This document shows positions 37,406 through 46,936 of a stretch of 64,000 bases of DNA, piece after piece. Location: contig NZ_JACYHA010000015.1 in the NCBI RefSeq assembly GCF_014837155.1, forward strand, positions 1 to 64,000, written 5' to 3'. Every line of letters begins with the position of its first letter. The first letter of the stretch is position 1. The stretch is from Litchfieldia stipae. GTDB lineage: Bacteria; Bacillota; Bacilli; Bacillales; Bacillaceae_L. The notes below the pieces were generated by a model that was not told the DNA's origin, searched no databases, and saw only the letters and a program-made list of their open reading frames with translations. A program made the position numbers and the translations under genes.

Positions 37406-38266
37406 ATGGGAAGCTTTCATTTCACTAAGATGCATGGTTTAGGTAATAATTATATATATGTCGATCTGTTTAAAGAAGAATTAAAAGAAGAGGAACTTTC
37501 AGCAATTGCGAAGAGTGTTTCAAATATCAATACTGGGATCGGCTCAGATGGGATGATATTGATTTGCCCATCGGATGTTGCTCCTGTGAAGATGCGTATT
37601 TTCAACAATGATGGATCTGAAGGGAAAAATTGTGGAAATGGGCTAAGATGTGTTGCTAAATATGCGTACGAGAATAAACTAGTAACAGAACAAAAGTTTC
37701 AAATTGAAACTCTGTCAGGATTAGTATCAGCAGAAGTCATTGTAGAAGATGGCAAAGTTAGTACTGTCACCATTAACATGGGAAAACCTCGGTTAAATCG
37801 TGCAAGTATTCCGATGGTCGGTGAAGACATTGTTCAGGTTGTTAACGAAAGCATGACGTTTGGAGATGTCGACATGTCAGTGACCGCCGTTTCAATGGGA
37901 AATCCACATGCCATTTTTTATGTAGACGAGATCAATGATGCCCCATTAACAACATTAGGACCAGTGATTGAAAAAGACAAACGTTTCCCAGAGAGTGTAA
38001 ACGTTGAATTTGTCGAGGTGGTTAGTGAAAATGAACTTCACTTCCGCGTTTGGGAACGTGGGTCAGGAATAACTCAAGCCTGTGGAACAGGTGCATGTGC
38101 AGCAGTAGTTGCTTCTGTATTAAACGGAAAGACGAAAAGGAATGTAGAAACAACCGTACATTTAGCTGGGGGAGATCTATTTATTACTTGGAACGATGAC
38201 AATGAAGTATTAATGACAGGTCCAGCCGCTACGATTTGTGAAGGGATATATTACTATTCATTATAG
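37406..38266 (+). CDS. dapF: Diaminopimelate epimerase
   Basis: Converts LL- to meso-diaminopimelate for lysine and cell wall. The two catalytic cysteines are in [10 protein letters not shown] and [12 protein letters not shown]. Other landmarks are [32 protein letters not shown] and GNPHAIFYV. 286 residues. Start ATG 37406 follows GGAGG by five bases; the upstream TTG at 37394 lies before that site. It is bracketed by two repeat copies, and its promoter must lie in or upstream of the first. Confidence 0.94.
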   Translation: MGSFHFTKMHGLGNNYIYVDLFKEELKEEELSAIAKSVSNINTGIGSDGMILICPSDVAPVKMRIFNNDGSEGKNCGNGLRCVAKYAYENKLVTEQKFQIETLSGLVSAEVIVEDGKVSTVTINMGKPRLNRASIPMVGEDIVQVVNESMTFGDVDMSVTAVSMGNPHAIFYVDEINDAPLTTLGPVIEKDKRFPESVNVEFVEVVSENELHFRVWERGSGITQACGTGACAAVVASVLNGKTKRNVETTVHLAGGDLFITWNDDNEVLMTGPAATICEGIYYYSL

Positions 38267-38332
38267 AGGCTAGATAGTTGAGTGTAGGTCTGTAAGATAC
38301 TATACTAAGGAGTATAAATATTGTTTTATTAA

Positions 38333-38539
38333 GGCTGTTTTCTCAAAGTTTGTTGTTTTAAACTTAATTAATTGAAATTGAAGTTTTTAGCAGACTGAAT
38401 ACACGTAGACTCCCGTGGGATGCGTGGCCAAAGTGAGACCCCGCAGGAGCATAGCGACGAGGAGGCTCACTGGTCACCCACAGGACGCGGAGTGTATTCG
38501 GGCTGCGGCATTACAAGCAACAATATATATGAATCAGCC
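38333..38539. mobile_element. Full-length MITE-like repeat with 8-bp target duplication (copy B)
   Basis: Begins GGCTGTTTTC and ends GAATCAGCC, an imperfect inverted terminal repeat. It is flanked on both sides by TTTATTAA (38325-38332 and 38540-38547). The inside carries stem arms GCAGACTGAATACACG (38391) and GGAGTGTATTCGGGCTGCGG, plus an inner AGTGAG/CTCACT stem. No coding capacity. It lies between dapF and yutM and stops 12 bases before the yutM ribosome site. Confidence 0.85.
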
Positions 38540-38564
38540 TTTATTAAATAAGGAGGGAGACAAT

Positions 38565-38927
38565 ATGGAAAATATCCTTACAATTACAGAAGCAGCAAGC
38601 TTTCAAATTAAAGATATGATGAAGGAAAATGGAGAGGAATCTTCTTATCTTCGTGTTGCTGTAAAGGGTGGAGGATGCAGTGGCCTCTCTTACGGTATGG
38701 GTTTTGAAGAAGAAATCAGTGAAGACGATTATAAATTAGAACAGCATGGCTTAAATGTGCTTGTAAAAAAAGAAGACGCACCAGTCCTAAAAGGTGTTGT
38801 AATTGATTTCAAGCAATCCATGATGGGTGGCGGCTTCACGATTGATAATCCGAACGCGATTGCTTCATGTGGCTGTGGTTCTTCGTTCCGTACAGCAACT
38901 AATACAGGTACACCAGAAGAATGTTAA
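38565..38927 (+). CDS. yutM: YutM, IscA/HesB-family A-type Fe-S carrier
   Basis: 120 residues. The three cluster cysteines are C38 (GGGCSGLSYGMGF) and the pair in ASCGCGSSF. A-type carriers deliver Fe-S clusters to proteins such as LipA. Start ATG 38565 follows AGGAGGGA; an apparent extension upstream to 38415 is only the translated repeat element and is rejected. The start of the transcript probably lies within or before that repeat. Confidence 0.92.
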   Translation: MENILTITEAASFQIKDMMKENGEESSYLRVAVKGGGCSGLSYGMGFEEEISEDDYKLEQHGLNVLVKKEDAPVLKGVVIDFKQSMMGGGFTIDNPNAIASCGCGSSFRTATNTGTPEEC

Positions 38928-38931
38928 CATT

Positions 38932-38980
38932 AAAAAATGCTGTCCAACGTGTTAATCACACGGAGGACAGCATTTTTTTT
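38932..38980. terminator. Bidirectional terminator between yutM and yumC
   Basis: AAAAAATGCTGTCC pairs with GGACAGCATTTTTT across a loop of about 19 bases. It reaches the last base of yumC. Confidence 0.88.
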
Positions 38981-39969
38981 TAAAACATACTTGAACTATG
39001 AAGTGGTTGGATTTTTGCTTTTGGATCGATGTATGATTTCGCGTTATTTACGGCAGTTGGTGCTTCACCAAAACCAGAAGCAATCAGCTTAACCTTGCCT
39101 TCATAAGTTGAAATATCGCCAGCAGCATAAATTCCTGGGATATTTGTTTCCATTTTTGAATTTACTAGAATTGAGTTCTTTTGAATTTCGAGACCCCATT
39201 CCTTGATTGGTCCAAGTGAAGAAACGAACCCGAAGTTAACGATAACTGCATCAACGTCAACAGTTACTTTATTATCCCCTTTTACTTCATCTAAGATGAC
39301 TTGCTCAATCTTGTCTTCACCGACTAATTCAACTGGTATATAAGGAGTAAGAACCTCAACCTTTGAATTCATTAAATTCTCAACACTGTGCTCATGTGCA
39401 CGGAACTTATCACGACGATGTGTTAAATAGACTTTCTCTGCGATTGGCTCAAGCATCATAGCCCAGTCAACAGCTGAATCTCCACCACCACATACTAATA
39501 CTTTTTGACCAGCAAATTTGTTAAGGTCATCAATAAAATAATGAAGATTCTTTCCTTCATATTGTGCAGCTGACTCTAACTCAAGCTTACGAGGTTGGAA
39601 CGCACCGTTTCCAGCTGTAATGATGACTGACTTTGTATAATGGATTTCGCTATTTGTTGTTAATTGGAATACACCATCTTCTTGTTTCTCAACCGTATCA
39701 ACTGATTGCTCAAGACAAATAGTTGGATCGAATTTTGACATTTGTTCCTTCAAATTATCGATTAATTCCTGTGCACGGATTTTTGGAAAACCTGCCACAT
39801 CATATATATATTTTTCTGGATAAAGTGCAGATAATTGACCACCAAGTTGAGGGAGACTCTCAATAATTTTGACACTTGCTTGTCTCATACCGCCATAGAA
39901 TGCTGTGAACAGTCCAGCAGGGCCTCCACCAATTACTGTTATATCGTAAACCTTTTGATCTTCTTTCAT
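38980..39969 (-). CDS. yumC: Ferredoxin/flavodoxin-NADP+ reductase type 2 (YumC)
   Basis: 329-residue thioredoxin-reductase-like flavoprotein without the redox CxxC. FAD motif [22 protein letters not shown] motif [17 protein letters not shown], and the C-terminal FAD block [33 protein letters not shown]. In Bacillus it supplies electrons from NADPH to ferredoxin or flavodoxin. CAGGGGGGTATTTAG ribosome site before ATG. Divergent from yumB. Confidence 0.9.
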   Translation of the reverse strand: MKEDQKVYDITVIGGGPAGLFTAFYGGMRQASVKIIESLPQLGGQLSALYPEKYIYDVAGFPKIRAQELIDNLKEQMSKFDPTICLEQSVDTVEKQEDGVFQLTTNSEIHYTKSVIITAGNGAFQPRKLELESAAQYEGKNLHYFIDDLNKFAGQKVLVCGGGDSAVDWAMMLEPIAEKVYLTHRRDKFRAHEHSVENLMNSKVEVLTPYIPVELVGEDKIEQVILDEVKGDNKVTVDVDAVIVNFGFVSSLGPIKEWGLEIQKNSILVNSKMETNIPGIYAAGDISTYEGKVKLIASGFGEAPTAVNNAKSYIDPKAKIQPLHSSSMF

Positions 39970-40399
39970 CTAAATACCCCCCTGTTGAATAATGACAATC
40001 CCTATAAATAAGGGACGATTACTATTTTTCATATAGTTTATATAATATCATAATTATTATAATTTATCTCTTTTAGACTAAAGCATCTTATCAGATTTTA
40101 TTGAAATGTGAATAATTAATGTCCACACTAGTTAAATTATTATGACAATTTAGCGATACACTTGATTTTTTTAGTAAATTGATAACAATTTCACAAATTG
40201 GCTTGAAAAGAGTACATAAAAATAATAATATGTAATATAGACATTGTGTTTATATTTTATGACATATTTCTACGTCTATTCGTGTGATTCTTCGTGAAGG
40301 ATATCACAATCTTTTTGTGCAAATAAAAAGATAAAAAGAGGTAGATGCTATAAGTATCTGACACTCATATTAAAAATTATAAAAGTGGATGTGATTCAG
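39970..40399. other. AT-rich divergent intergenic region between yumC and yumB
   Basis: About 430 bases without a gene. A candidate SigA promoter toward yumB is TTGAAA (40203-40208) and TAATAT (40226-40231), spacer 17. Further down, CACAA-N5-TTGTG (about 40305-40319) and TGTGAT...ATCACA (about 40284-40307) are short inverted repeats that might bind a redox regulator such as Rex, but neither matches a full TTGTGAA-N4-TTCACAA site. No known riboswitch was recognised. Confidence 0.4.
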
Positions 40400-41614
40400 T
40401 TGAATAAACCAAAAATAGTTATTTTAGGTGCAGGTTACGGCGGTCTTATGACTGTTACAAGATTACAGAAATCATTGGGAGTCAATGAAGCAGAGATTAC
40501 GTTAATTAACAAAAATGATTACCATTATGAAACAACATGGTTACATGAAGCTTCTGCTGGAACATTACACCATGATCGTGCTCGTTATAAAGTTGAATCT
40601 GTTATTGACCGTAACAAAGTGAATTTTGTAAAAGGTACTGTTACTGGAATTGATAAGGACAAAAAGGTTGTTACTCTTGATGAAGGTGAATATCACTATG
40701 ATTACTTAGTGTTCGCACTAGGTGCAGAGAGTGAAACTTTCGGAATTAAGGGACTTAAAGAATATGCATTCTCAATTTCCAATATTAATTCAGCACGCCA
40801 AATTCGTGAACATATTGATTATCAATTTGCAACATATGCAACAGAAGAAGAAAAGCGTAAAGAACGCTTAACAATTGTTGTAGGTGGGGCTGGATTTACT
40901 GGAATTGAATTCTTAGGTGAATTAGCTAATCGCGTTCCTGAATTATGTAAAGAGTACGATGTAGACCATAATGATGTACGTGTTATTTGTGTTGAAGCTG
41001 CGCCAACAGTATTACCAGGATTTGATCCAGAACTTGTTGAATATGCAGTAAATCATTTAACAAGCAAAGGAATCGAATTCAAAATCGGTACTGCAATCAA
41101 AGAAGCAACAGAAACAGGCATTATTGTTGGGAAAGATGACAATGTGGAAGAAATCAAAGCAGCAACTGTTGTTTGGGCAGCGGGTGTACGCGGAAGTAGC
41201 TTAGTAGAAGCAGCTGGATTTGAAGCAATGCGTGGACGTGTTAAGGTTGACTCAAATTTAAGAGCACCTGGACATGAAGATGTATTCATTATTGGTGATA
41301 GCTCACTTGTAATCAATGAAGAAATCGACCGTCCATACCCACCAACAGCACAAATTGCGATGCAGCAGGGTATTTCAGTTGCTAAGAACCTTACAGCATT
41401 AGTAAGAGGAAAAGGCGAATTAGAAAACTTCGTACCAGATCTTAAAGGAACAGTTTGTTCTCTTGGTGAACATGATGCAATTGGAGTTGTATTCGGTAAG
41501 AAAGTAACTGGATCAACTGCATCATTTATGAAGAAAATGGTCGACAATCGTGCACTATTTATGGTTGGAGGACCATCTCTAGTCCTTAAAAAAGGTAAAT
41601 TTAACGTATTATAA
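40400..41614 (+). CDS. yumB: Type II NADH dehydrogenase YumB
   Basis: About 404 residues. FAD motif [22 protein letters not shown] motif [20 protein letters not shown], and [31 protein letters not shown]. Non-proton-pumping NADH:menaquinone oxidoreductase that binds the inner face of the membrane. Start is either TTG 40400 or GTG 40385; the GGATGTGAT between them suits TTG 40400. Followed by a strong terminator. Confidence 0.88.
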   Translation: MNKPKIVILGAGYGGLMTVTRLQKSLGVNEAEITLINKNDYHYETTWLHEASAGTLHHDRARYKVESVIDRNKVNFVKGTVTGIDKDKKVVTLDEGEYHYDYLVFALGAESETFGIKGLKEYAFSISNINSARQIREHIDYQFATYATEEEKRKERLTIVVGGAGFTGIEFLGELANRVPELCKEYDVDHNDVRVICVEAAPTVLPGFDPELVEYAVNHLTSKGIEFKIGTAIKEATETGIIVGKDDNVEEIKAATVVWAAGVRGSSLVEAAGFEAMRGRVKVDSNLRAPGHEDVFIIGDSSLVINEEIDRPYPPTAQIAMQQGISVAKNLTALVRGKGELENFVPDLKGTVCSLGEHDAIGVVFGKKVTGSTASFMKKMVDNRALFMVGGPSLVLKKGKFNVL

Positions 41615-41627
41615 TCAGTATAAATAA

Positions 41628-41675
41628 AAAGGCGATCCTAATGTGCTTGTTACAACTAGGATCGCCTTCTTTATT
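41628..41675. terminator. Bidirectional terminator between yumB and the DUF3934-like gene
   Basis: AAAGGCGATCCTA pairs with TAGGATCGCCTT across a 16-base loop, followed by CTTTATTTT. Confidence 0.88.
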
Positions 41676-41819
41676 TTAGTCCTTTTTTGCTTTTGTCGCT
41701 TCAGAGGTACGCTTACTTACATACGGCTTGAAGCTTTTTGCTTTATTCTCACTTGCTTTCCAACGCGTCCAGCCTTTCTTTCCCGTTCCTCTACCTGTTC
41801 CGCCTTTGCTTTTTGCCAT
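41676..41819 (-). CDS. 47-residue basic protein (DUF3934-like)
   Basis: Reads MAKSKGGTGRGTGKKGWTRW, then KASENKAKSFKPYVSKRTSE and ATKAKKD. It is strongly basic, with 13 lysines and glycine-rich start, and no hydrophobic segment. The ATG at 41819 has the good site GGAGTGATTTGT upstream, and codon use is normal. It resembles the small DUF3934 proteins of Bacillaceae; a nucleic-acid or ribosome association is conceivable from charge only. It ends at the yumB terminator. Confidence 0.75.
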   Translation of the reverse strand: MAKSKGGTGRGTGKKGWTRWKASENKAKSFKPYVSKRTSEATKAKKD

Positions 41820-42045
41820 ACAAATCACTCCATTTATTAAATACGATAATTGATCGTTTATATATGTTTTTGCTTATTTTAATACTTATAAACCAAGCAG
41901 ATGTTGTCAACAATAACACAATATCGTTCTATAAGATAGCTACGCACTTATCATTTAGAAAAATAAACCCTAAATTATTCCTCTTTCCATATACAAAAAA
42001 AGCTGTTATAATTATCTGAATATTAGAACTAAAGGGGAGATATCA

Positions 42046-42168
42046 ATGAATAATCAGCAAACAATCAAAAACGAATGTCCATATTGTAATGGAAAAGGCT
42101 ATTTCCAATTGATTCTCGGCGGATCTGAAACTTGTTCATCATGTGAGGGAACTGGAAAGCATAAATAA
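42046..42168 (+). CDS. yuiA: YuiA, 40-residue zinc-finger-like protein
   Basis: Two CxxCxGxG units of DnaJ type: CPYCNGKG and CSSCEGTG, a likely single zinc site. Total 40 residues, with AAAGGGGA before the ATG. It matches B. subtilis YuiA in position just before yuiB. Function unknown. Confidence 0.82.
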   Translation: MNNQQTIKNECPYCNGKGYFQLILGGSETCSSCEGTGKHK

Positions 42169-42246
42169 ATTTTAATTAGAAATAAAATTGACTCTTTGAA
42201 CATCCCTTTAGTACACTATGAATGTGTGTACTGGAGGTGAAGAGTC

Positions 42247-42570
42247 ATGCCAATGAGTTTACCCGTTTTATTAATTTCTGTTGTTTTATTTTTTGTTTTA
42301 TTTTTTGGAATCGGATTCCTTCTAAATATGCTCTTACGAATGACATGGATTATGGCCATCATCTATCCTGTGGTTTCAATCTTTATTATCCAAGATGTGA
42401 AATTTATCGACTATTTTAGAGCTCCGTCTTCTTCATTCGCATTATTAGGAGAAAAGATTATTTCTCTTGCTGTAGCGGATGTCATTATTTTAATAAGTGG
42501 ATTACTTGGAGCTATTGCTTCAGGTCTAGTCATTAGATTGTTGAGAGCCAAAGGTTATCAAATGTTTTAA
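42247..42570 (+). CDS. yuiB: YuiB, small integral membrane protein
   Basis: 107 residues with about three or four transmembrane segments (ISVVLFFVLFFGIGFLLNMLL; IMAIIYPVVSIFIIQ; KIISLAVADVIILISGLLGAIASGLVI). Position between yuiA and yuiC and size match B. subtilis YuiB. Function unknown. Ribosome site GGAGGTGAAGAG. Confidence 0.8.
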   Translation: MPMSLPVLLISVVLFFVLFFGIGFLLNMLLRMTWIMAIIYPVVSIFIIQDVKFIDYFRAPSSSFALLGEKIISLAVADVIILISGLLGAIASGLVIRLLRAKGYQMF

Positions 42571-42596
42571 TATTTTACATGATTTACTAGTTAATT

Positions 42597-42630
42597 AGAT
42601 TTTCACTTTAATAAGTGAAGGTCTTTTTTT
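42597..42630 (+). terminator. Terminator of yuiB
   Basis: AGATTTTCACTT pairs with AAGTGAAGGTCT (two G-U pairs), followed by T7. Confidence 0.8.
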
Positions 42631-42775
42631 ATTTAATTTATACTCCTGAAAAGCCTTGAAATATAGGGAATTATGAGATTTTCAAGTGTTAAAAGAAAGT
42701 TTTTCCTACTCTGGACGAATAATTTTCAATGGAATTGGAAATTAATAGATTCGTGAGAGGAGTGGAAAATGAATC

Positions 42776-43471
42776 ATGATGATAACTATACTTAGAAGAA
42801 GTATCATGACATTTTTATTTGTTTTGGCCATTTTTACGACGTTTCAATCAATTTCAAATGTTAAAGCAATGGATTTATCAGATTGGGTTAATGATTATAA
42901 GGAAGATGAGAAATATCAAAGTGTACAGGACAATGCTGCAAAACAAACAAAACTATCAACAAAGGTTTTAAATGTAGCAAGCGTTGTTAAGACAGAAATT
43001 TCTTCAAGTGAAGAGGTTCAAAATGATCTTACGATTGAGGATGTATTTGATTGGACAAAGTATCCAAAGGCCACGGTGACGGCAACGGGCTATACTGCTG
43101 GAGTAGAGTCAACTGGGAAATCACCAGATCATCCGGGTTATGGAATAACGTATTCTGGTGTAAAAGTGAAAAGAGATTTATATTCAACGGTTGCAGCAGA
43201 TTTGAACGTGTTCCCAATCGGGACAATCCTATGGATTCCTGGCTATGGATTTGGAGTAGTAGCCGATAAGGGTGGAGCAATCAAAGGAAATAAAGTGGAC
43301 TTATATTATGAAACAGTTGATGATGTATACAATGAATGGGGGAAGAAGACCCTTGAAGTATATGTAGTAAAGCGCGGTCAAGGTAAGCTAACTGAAAAGG
43401 ATTTATCAAATCTGAACAATGACGAATCTATGCAAGTATTTAGGCAGCAATATATTGGGTCGAAAAGTTAA
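42776..43471 (+). CDS. yuiC: YuiC, exported 3D-domain protein (Sps/RpfB-type wall enzyme)
   Basis: 231 residues with an N-terminal signal ([29 protein letters not shown]). The C-terminal 3D domain, named for three aspartates, is complete: [65 protein letters not shown]. subtilis YuiC is a lytic transglycosylase-like domain related to MltA, involved in spore resuscitation. The ATG has a rather distant GAGGAG; a tiny overlapping out-of-frame ORF starts at 42769. Confidence 0.87.
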   Translation: MMITILRRSIMTFLFVLAIFTTFQSISNVKAMDLSDWVNDYKEDEKYQSVQDNAAKQTKLSTKVLNVASVVKTEISSSEEVQNDLTIEDVFDWTKYPKATVTATGYTAGVESTGKSPDHPGYGITYSGVKVKRDLYSTVAADLNVFPIGTILWIPGYGFGVVADKGGAIKGNKVDLYYETVDDVYNEWGKKTLEVYVVKRGQGKLTEKDLSNLNNDESMQVFRQQYIGSKS

Positions 43472-43489
43472 AAAAACTAATGATCCTCA

Positions 43490-43528
43490 AATAAAACTGA
43501 CCAAATGTTTTTGGGTCAGTTTTATTTT
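43490..43528. terminator. Bidirectional terminator between yuiC and yuiD
   Basis: AATAAAACTGACC pairs with GGGTCAGTTTTATTTT over a 10-base loop. Confidence 0.88.
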
Positions 43529-43570
43529 GGCTTCTATTCAACATTCAATGACAAGCAATAATTAACAATA

Positions 43571-44050
43571 TTAAAGACTAAATAAGAAGTGCAGAAGGAT
43601 GGTAAGAGCAATCCCTGTAACTGCTCCGAAAAATACTTCGATCGGCTGATGCCCGAGTAACTCCTTTAATTCCTTTTGTTTTTCCTTCTCATCAAGCTTT
43701 GGCCACATCTTAGCTTCTTCCATAAACTTATTAAAATCAAGCACAAGACGATTTAACACAGTTGCCTGTTCTCCAGCATGACGCCTTACACCTGTCGCAT
43801 CAAACATGACGATAATTGCAAACACAGTTGAAATCGCAAAAAATGGTGAGCCTAACCCTTGTTCAATCGCAATACCAGTACATAGTGCTGTTACGGCTGC
43901 AGAATGAGAACTTGGCATGCCTCCAGTACTTGTAATTAATGACCAATCTAATTTCCTAAAAGCGATAAATTGAATAGGTACTTTAATAAATTGTGCAAAT
44001 CCAATGGCTGCAAGAGCTGCCCACAATGGAAAGTTTGTGAGTAAATCCAT
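43571..44050 (-). CDS. yuiD: YuiD, divergent PAP2-family membrane protein (DUF212)
   Basis: 159 residues, about four transmembrane segments. The phosphatase-like motif is TSTGGMPSSHSAAVTALCTGIAI, with DATGVRRHAGEQATVLNRL and the final HQPIEVFFGAVTGIALTILLHF. This acid phosphatase/vanadium-dependent haloperoxidase-related family may dephosphorylate a lipid; substrate unknown. Confidence 0.85.
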   Translation of the reverse strand: MDLLTNFPLWAALAAIGFAQFIKVPIQFIAFRKLDWSLITSTGGMPSSHSAAVTALCTGIAIEQGLGSPFFAISTVFAIIVMFDATGVRRHAGEQATVLNRLVLDFNKFMEEAKMWPKLDEKEKQKELKELLGHQPIEVFFGAVTGIALTILLHFLFSL

Positions 44051-44169
44051 GAAAATTCGTCCTTTCAGTTATGAACTTCTTCTTTTTTTATGAGTTAAAG
44101 TGTTTTTATATTATTTACATAATAAGCTAGAATAGATACTAACGACTATTCGTTAAAAGAGGTGGGGAA

Positions 44170-44547
44170 ATGACTGATTACCCAATGGAATATTACGAAT
44201 TTTTTGTGAAATTCAATGAAGGAGACTACTATACCTGTCATGATTTACTTGAGGAAATATGGTTGACAGATAAGGACAATCTTTTCCTTAAGGGCTTGTT
44301 ACAAATGACAGTTGCTCTCTATCATTATGGATATGGCAATGTCAAAGGTGCTAGATTAATGATGAATGTAGGTCACAGCTATATTCAGAAATATCGCCCT
44401 ATTTACTGGGGGATTGATTTAGAATATGTGAATGATTTCATCGAGCAATGTCTTACTATTATACCACAAGATATTGACCAAGTTCCGTTCGAAAAAGTTA
44501 ACATTTTGCCACAACTTCCAGATTTAATTCTTTATTTAATAGACTGA
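44170..44547 (+). CDS. DUF309 family protein
   Basis: 125 residues. The family motif FNEGDYYTCHDLLEEIWL followed by LFLKGLLQMTVALYHYGYGNVKGARLMM is clear; the histidine and acidic residues in CHDLLEEIW may form a metal site. All-helical, no signal. Function unknown. Ribosome site AGAGGTGGGGAA. Stands alone between yuiD and pepA. Confidence 0.82.
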   Translation: MTDYPMEYYEFFVKFNEGDYYTCHDLLEEIWLTDKDNLFLKGLLQMTVALYHYGYGNVKGARLMMNVGHSYIQKYRPIYWGIDLEYVNDFIEQCLTIIPQDIDQVPFEKVNILPQLPDLILYLID

Positions 44548-44614
44548 TCTTAGAAACTCGAAATAAATTCGTCGTTCTTATATAATATAATCATTACGCC
44601 TGGAGGTGGATGTT

Positions 44615-46120
44615 TTGTTTATTGTTGAAAATGAGTTAGATTTTTCTCAAAAAGAAGAAGCAATTGTTGTTGGTTTATTTGAACGTAGTAAGAAGCTAGA
44701 TGGAATTGTAGGTGAATTAGATACGATTCTTGATGGTGAAATTACAAAACTATTAGTCGATGGTGATCTGTCAGCAAAGAAGAAATCAATTTCGAAAATA
44801 CATACATTAGGTCGAATGAACATCAAACGCTTAATTTTTGTTGGTTTAGGTAAAGAAGATGAGTTAACCTTTGAAGGGATTCGTGAAGTTATAGGAAAAG
44901 CGGTTAAATCCATTCATACTGCTAAAATTGAAAGCTTTGCCGTGTTATTAGATACCTTTACTACAGAAAATCTAGATGCACTAGATTGTTCACATGCATT
45001 AGGAGAGGCAGTAACCCTTTCAACATATTCATTTGCAGATTACAAGCAAAAGTCAAATATTCCTGAACATGCAATTGCAAAAGTAACTGTGTATTCACAA
45101 GAGGATTCAGAGGAAGTAGAAGCAGGTCTAGTTGTTGGAAGTGCTTATGGACAGGGAACGAATACAGCTAGAACCTTAGTGAATCTTCCAGGAAATATGT
45201 TAACAGCTACTGATTTAGCCAATCATGCGATTGAGTTAGCAAAGAAATATGAATTTGAGGCAGAGATTCTTGATAAGGAAGAGATGGAGAAGCTTGGAAT
45301 GGGTGCCCTCTTAGCTGTAAATAAAGGCTCTGTTGAACCACCCAAAATGATCGTTCTTAAATACCAAGGAAAAGACACTTGGGAAGACGTAATCGGTCTA
45401 GTTGGAAAAGGGATTACCTTTGATACAGGTGGCTATTCAATTAAACCTAAGGATGGTATTGTTGGCATGAAGGCTGATATGGGTGGAGCTGCAGCTGTTC
45501 TTGGGGCAATGGAGGTTATTGGAAAGCTTCGACCTGAGCAAAATGTAGTTGCGGTTATTCCGTCAACTGATAACATGATTAGTGGTGATGCTTTTAAGCC
45601 AGATGATGTGATCACTGCATTAAGTGGAAAAACGATTGAGATTTTGAATACTGATGCTGAGGGGCGTTTAGCATTAGCTGATGGAGTTACCTACGCAAAG
45701 CATCACGGTGCAAGCGTATTGGTTGATGTAGCAACATTAACAGGTGGCGTAATTGTTGCGCTTGGACATGATATTACTGGTGCAATGACAAATAACGAAG
45801 AGTTATTTGAACAAGTATTGGAAGCTTCATATGAGGCAGGAGAAATGATTTGGAGATTACCTATTACTGAAAAACATAAGGCAAGAGTTCGTAAAAGTAG
45901 AGTAGCCGATTTAAATAACTCTCCAGGTAGAGATGGCCATGCGATCTTTGCGGGGACGTTTATTGGTGAATTTGCAGAGGACACACCATGGGTACATTTA
46001 GACATTGCAGGTACAGCAACAACAACATCAGACTATGAATTAGGTCCAGCTGGTGGAACAGGTGCCATGGTACGTACATTGGCTACATTTGTTGAATTAT
46101 ATCAAGCTAATAAAGAATAA
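44615..46120 (+). CDS. pepA: Leucyl aminopeptidase PepA (YuiE)
   Basis: M17 family di-metal aminopeptidase. The metal-binding and catalytic region is complete: [30 protein letters not shown], the signature [12 protein letters not shown], and [29 protein letters not shown] at the C terminus. The N-terminal 170 residues are the usual regulatory lobe. Start TTG 44615 follows GGAGGTGG by six bases (501 residues); the GTG at 44606 overlaps that site. Cytoplasmic peptide turnover. Confidence 0.92.
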   Translation: MFIVENELDFSQKEEAIVVGLFERSKKLDGIVGELDTILDGEITKLLVDGDLSAKKKSISKIHTLGRMNIKRLIFVGLGKEDELTFEGIREVIGKAVKSIHTAKIESFAVLLDTFTTENLDALDCSHALGEAVTLSTYSFADYKQKSNIPEHAIAKVTVYSQEDSEEVEAGLVVGSAYGQGTNTARTLVNLPGNMLTATDLANHAIELAKKYEFEAEILDKEEMEKLGMGALLAVNKGSVEPPKMIVLKYQGKDTWEDVIGLVGKGITFDTGGYSIKPKDGIVGMKADMGGAAAVLGAMEVIGKLRPEQNVVAVIPSTDNMISGDAFKPDDVITALSGKTIEILNTDAEGRLALADGVTYAKHHGASVLVDVATLTGGVIVALGHDITGAMTNNEELFEQVLEASYEAGEMIWRLPITEKHKARVRKSRVADLNNSPGRDGHAIFAGTFIGEFAEDTPWVHLDIAGTATTTSDYELGPAGGTGAMVRTLATFVELYQANKE

Positions 46121-46125
46121 ATAAT

Positions 46126-46156
46126 GAGAGAGCTTCCTATCTGGAGGCTCTCTTTT
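46126..46156. terminator. Terminator between pepA and bioY
   Basis: GAGAGAGCTTCC pairs with GGAGGCTCTCTTTT over a short loop; some G-U or mismatch in the middle. Confidence 0.75.
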
Positions 46157-46168
46157 ACGACTTATACA

Positions 46169-46771
46169 CTAAGCGATGGAACGATGATCTGTACGCTGAA
46201 CCCTCCTGGTTGCACGATAAATTCTTGGTGCAATGAAAGCCCCAAATAAAGTGAAAATCATATCCTTTACCCCAAACCAGAGCATCACCAACCAAGTAGC
46301 TCCATAGCTCATATCAATTTGAAGCCATAGATTTAATGAGAGGTACATATAGTTCGTCCCTACTAAATAAATGATAATGATCCCGACAAATGAAGCTGTG
46401 ACGAAATGCCGCAAATTCGGTTTAACGTTAAATTCCATCATTTTTCCAACGACAAACGCGGCTGGAATATAAGAGAGCACAAAGCCTCCAGTACTTCCAA
46501 GTAAGACCCTAGGACCAGCAGAGAATTCAGCAAAGACTGGCGCTCCTGCTAATCCAATGAACATATAAACAGTCATTGATAAGGCTCCTAGTCGACTCCC
46601 AAGTAATAATCCTGCTAGAATCGCAAAAAAAGGCTGCATTGATAAAGGAACACCCGCAATCTGTAAAAATGGTGCCCAAGAAGTAATATTTGCGCCAATA
46701 GCCATTAATGCAACAAACATCCCGGCAAGTGTTAAATCAAGTGTTTGATAACGTCTTTTATTCATCAACAT
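46169..46771 (-). CDS. bioY: Biotin transporter BioY
   Basis: 200 residues, six transmembrane segments. BioY signatures are QPFFAILAGLLLGSRLGALSMTVYMFIGLAGAPVFAEFSAGPRVLLGSTGGFVLSYIPAAFVVG. It is the S-component of an ECF transporter, or may act alone. The promoter overlaps a BirA-type operator (46829-46859), so expression should rise when biotin is low. Converges with pepA. Confidence 0.92.
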   Translation of the reverse strand: MLMNKRRYQTLDLTLAGMFVALMAIGANITSWAPFLQIAGVPLSMQPFFAILAGLLLGSRLGALSMTVYMFIGLAGAPVFAEFSAGPRVLLGSTGGFVLSYIPAAFVVGKMMEFNVKPNLRHFVTASFVGIIIIYLVGTNYMYLSLNLWLQIDMSYGATWLVMLWFGVKDMIFTLFGAFIAPRIYRATRRVQRTDHRSIA

Positions 46772-46805
46772 ATATGTAAACCTCCGTTAGTTTCTAGTTA
46801 ACAAA

Positions 46806-46859
46806 AGAATAAAACAAGTACGGTATTTATGTCAACTTAAAATTATTTAAAGTTGACAT
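46806..46859 (-). promoter_or_regulatory. BirA operator overlapping the bioY promoter
   Basis: ATGTCAAC (46829-46836), 15 bases, GTTGACAT (46852-46859) is a perfect inverted repeat with the spacing of known Firmicute BirA sites (TTGTTAAC-N15-GTTAACAA). On the minus strand its inner half contains TTGACA (46835-46830) followed 18 bases later by TATTCT (46811-46806), so BirA bound to biotinyl-AMP would block the promoter. Confidence 0.82.
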
Positions 46860-46936
46860 AAAAAAGACAAGTTATTTCTCTTCGAAGTTATTTTCTCTGC
46901 TCATCAGCGATACATTAGTATGAGGGAGGGATGAGC

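Noticed and set aside
38415-38564. N-terminal extension of yutM by 50 residues
   Set aside because: The sequence is the translated repeat element (copy B); the ATG at 38565 has its own strong ribosome site.
42769-42795. Eight-codon ORF with a good ribosome site overlapping the yuiC start
   Set aside because: MNHDDNYT followed by a stop could be a leader peptide, but it has no regulatory residues and most likely is a by-product of the ATG-rich start region.
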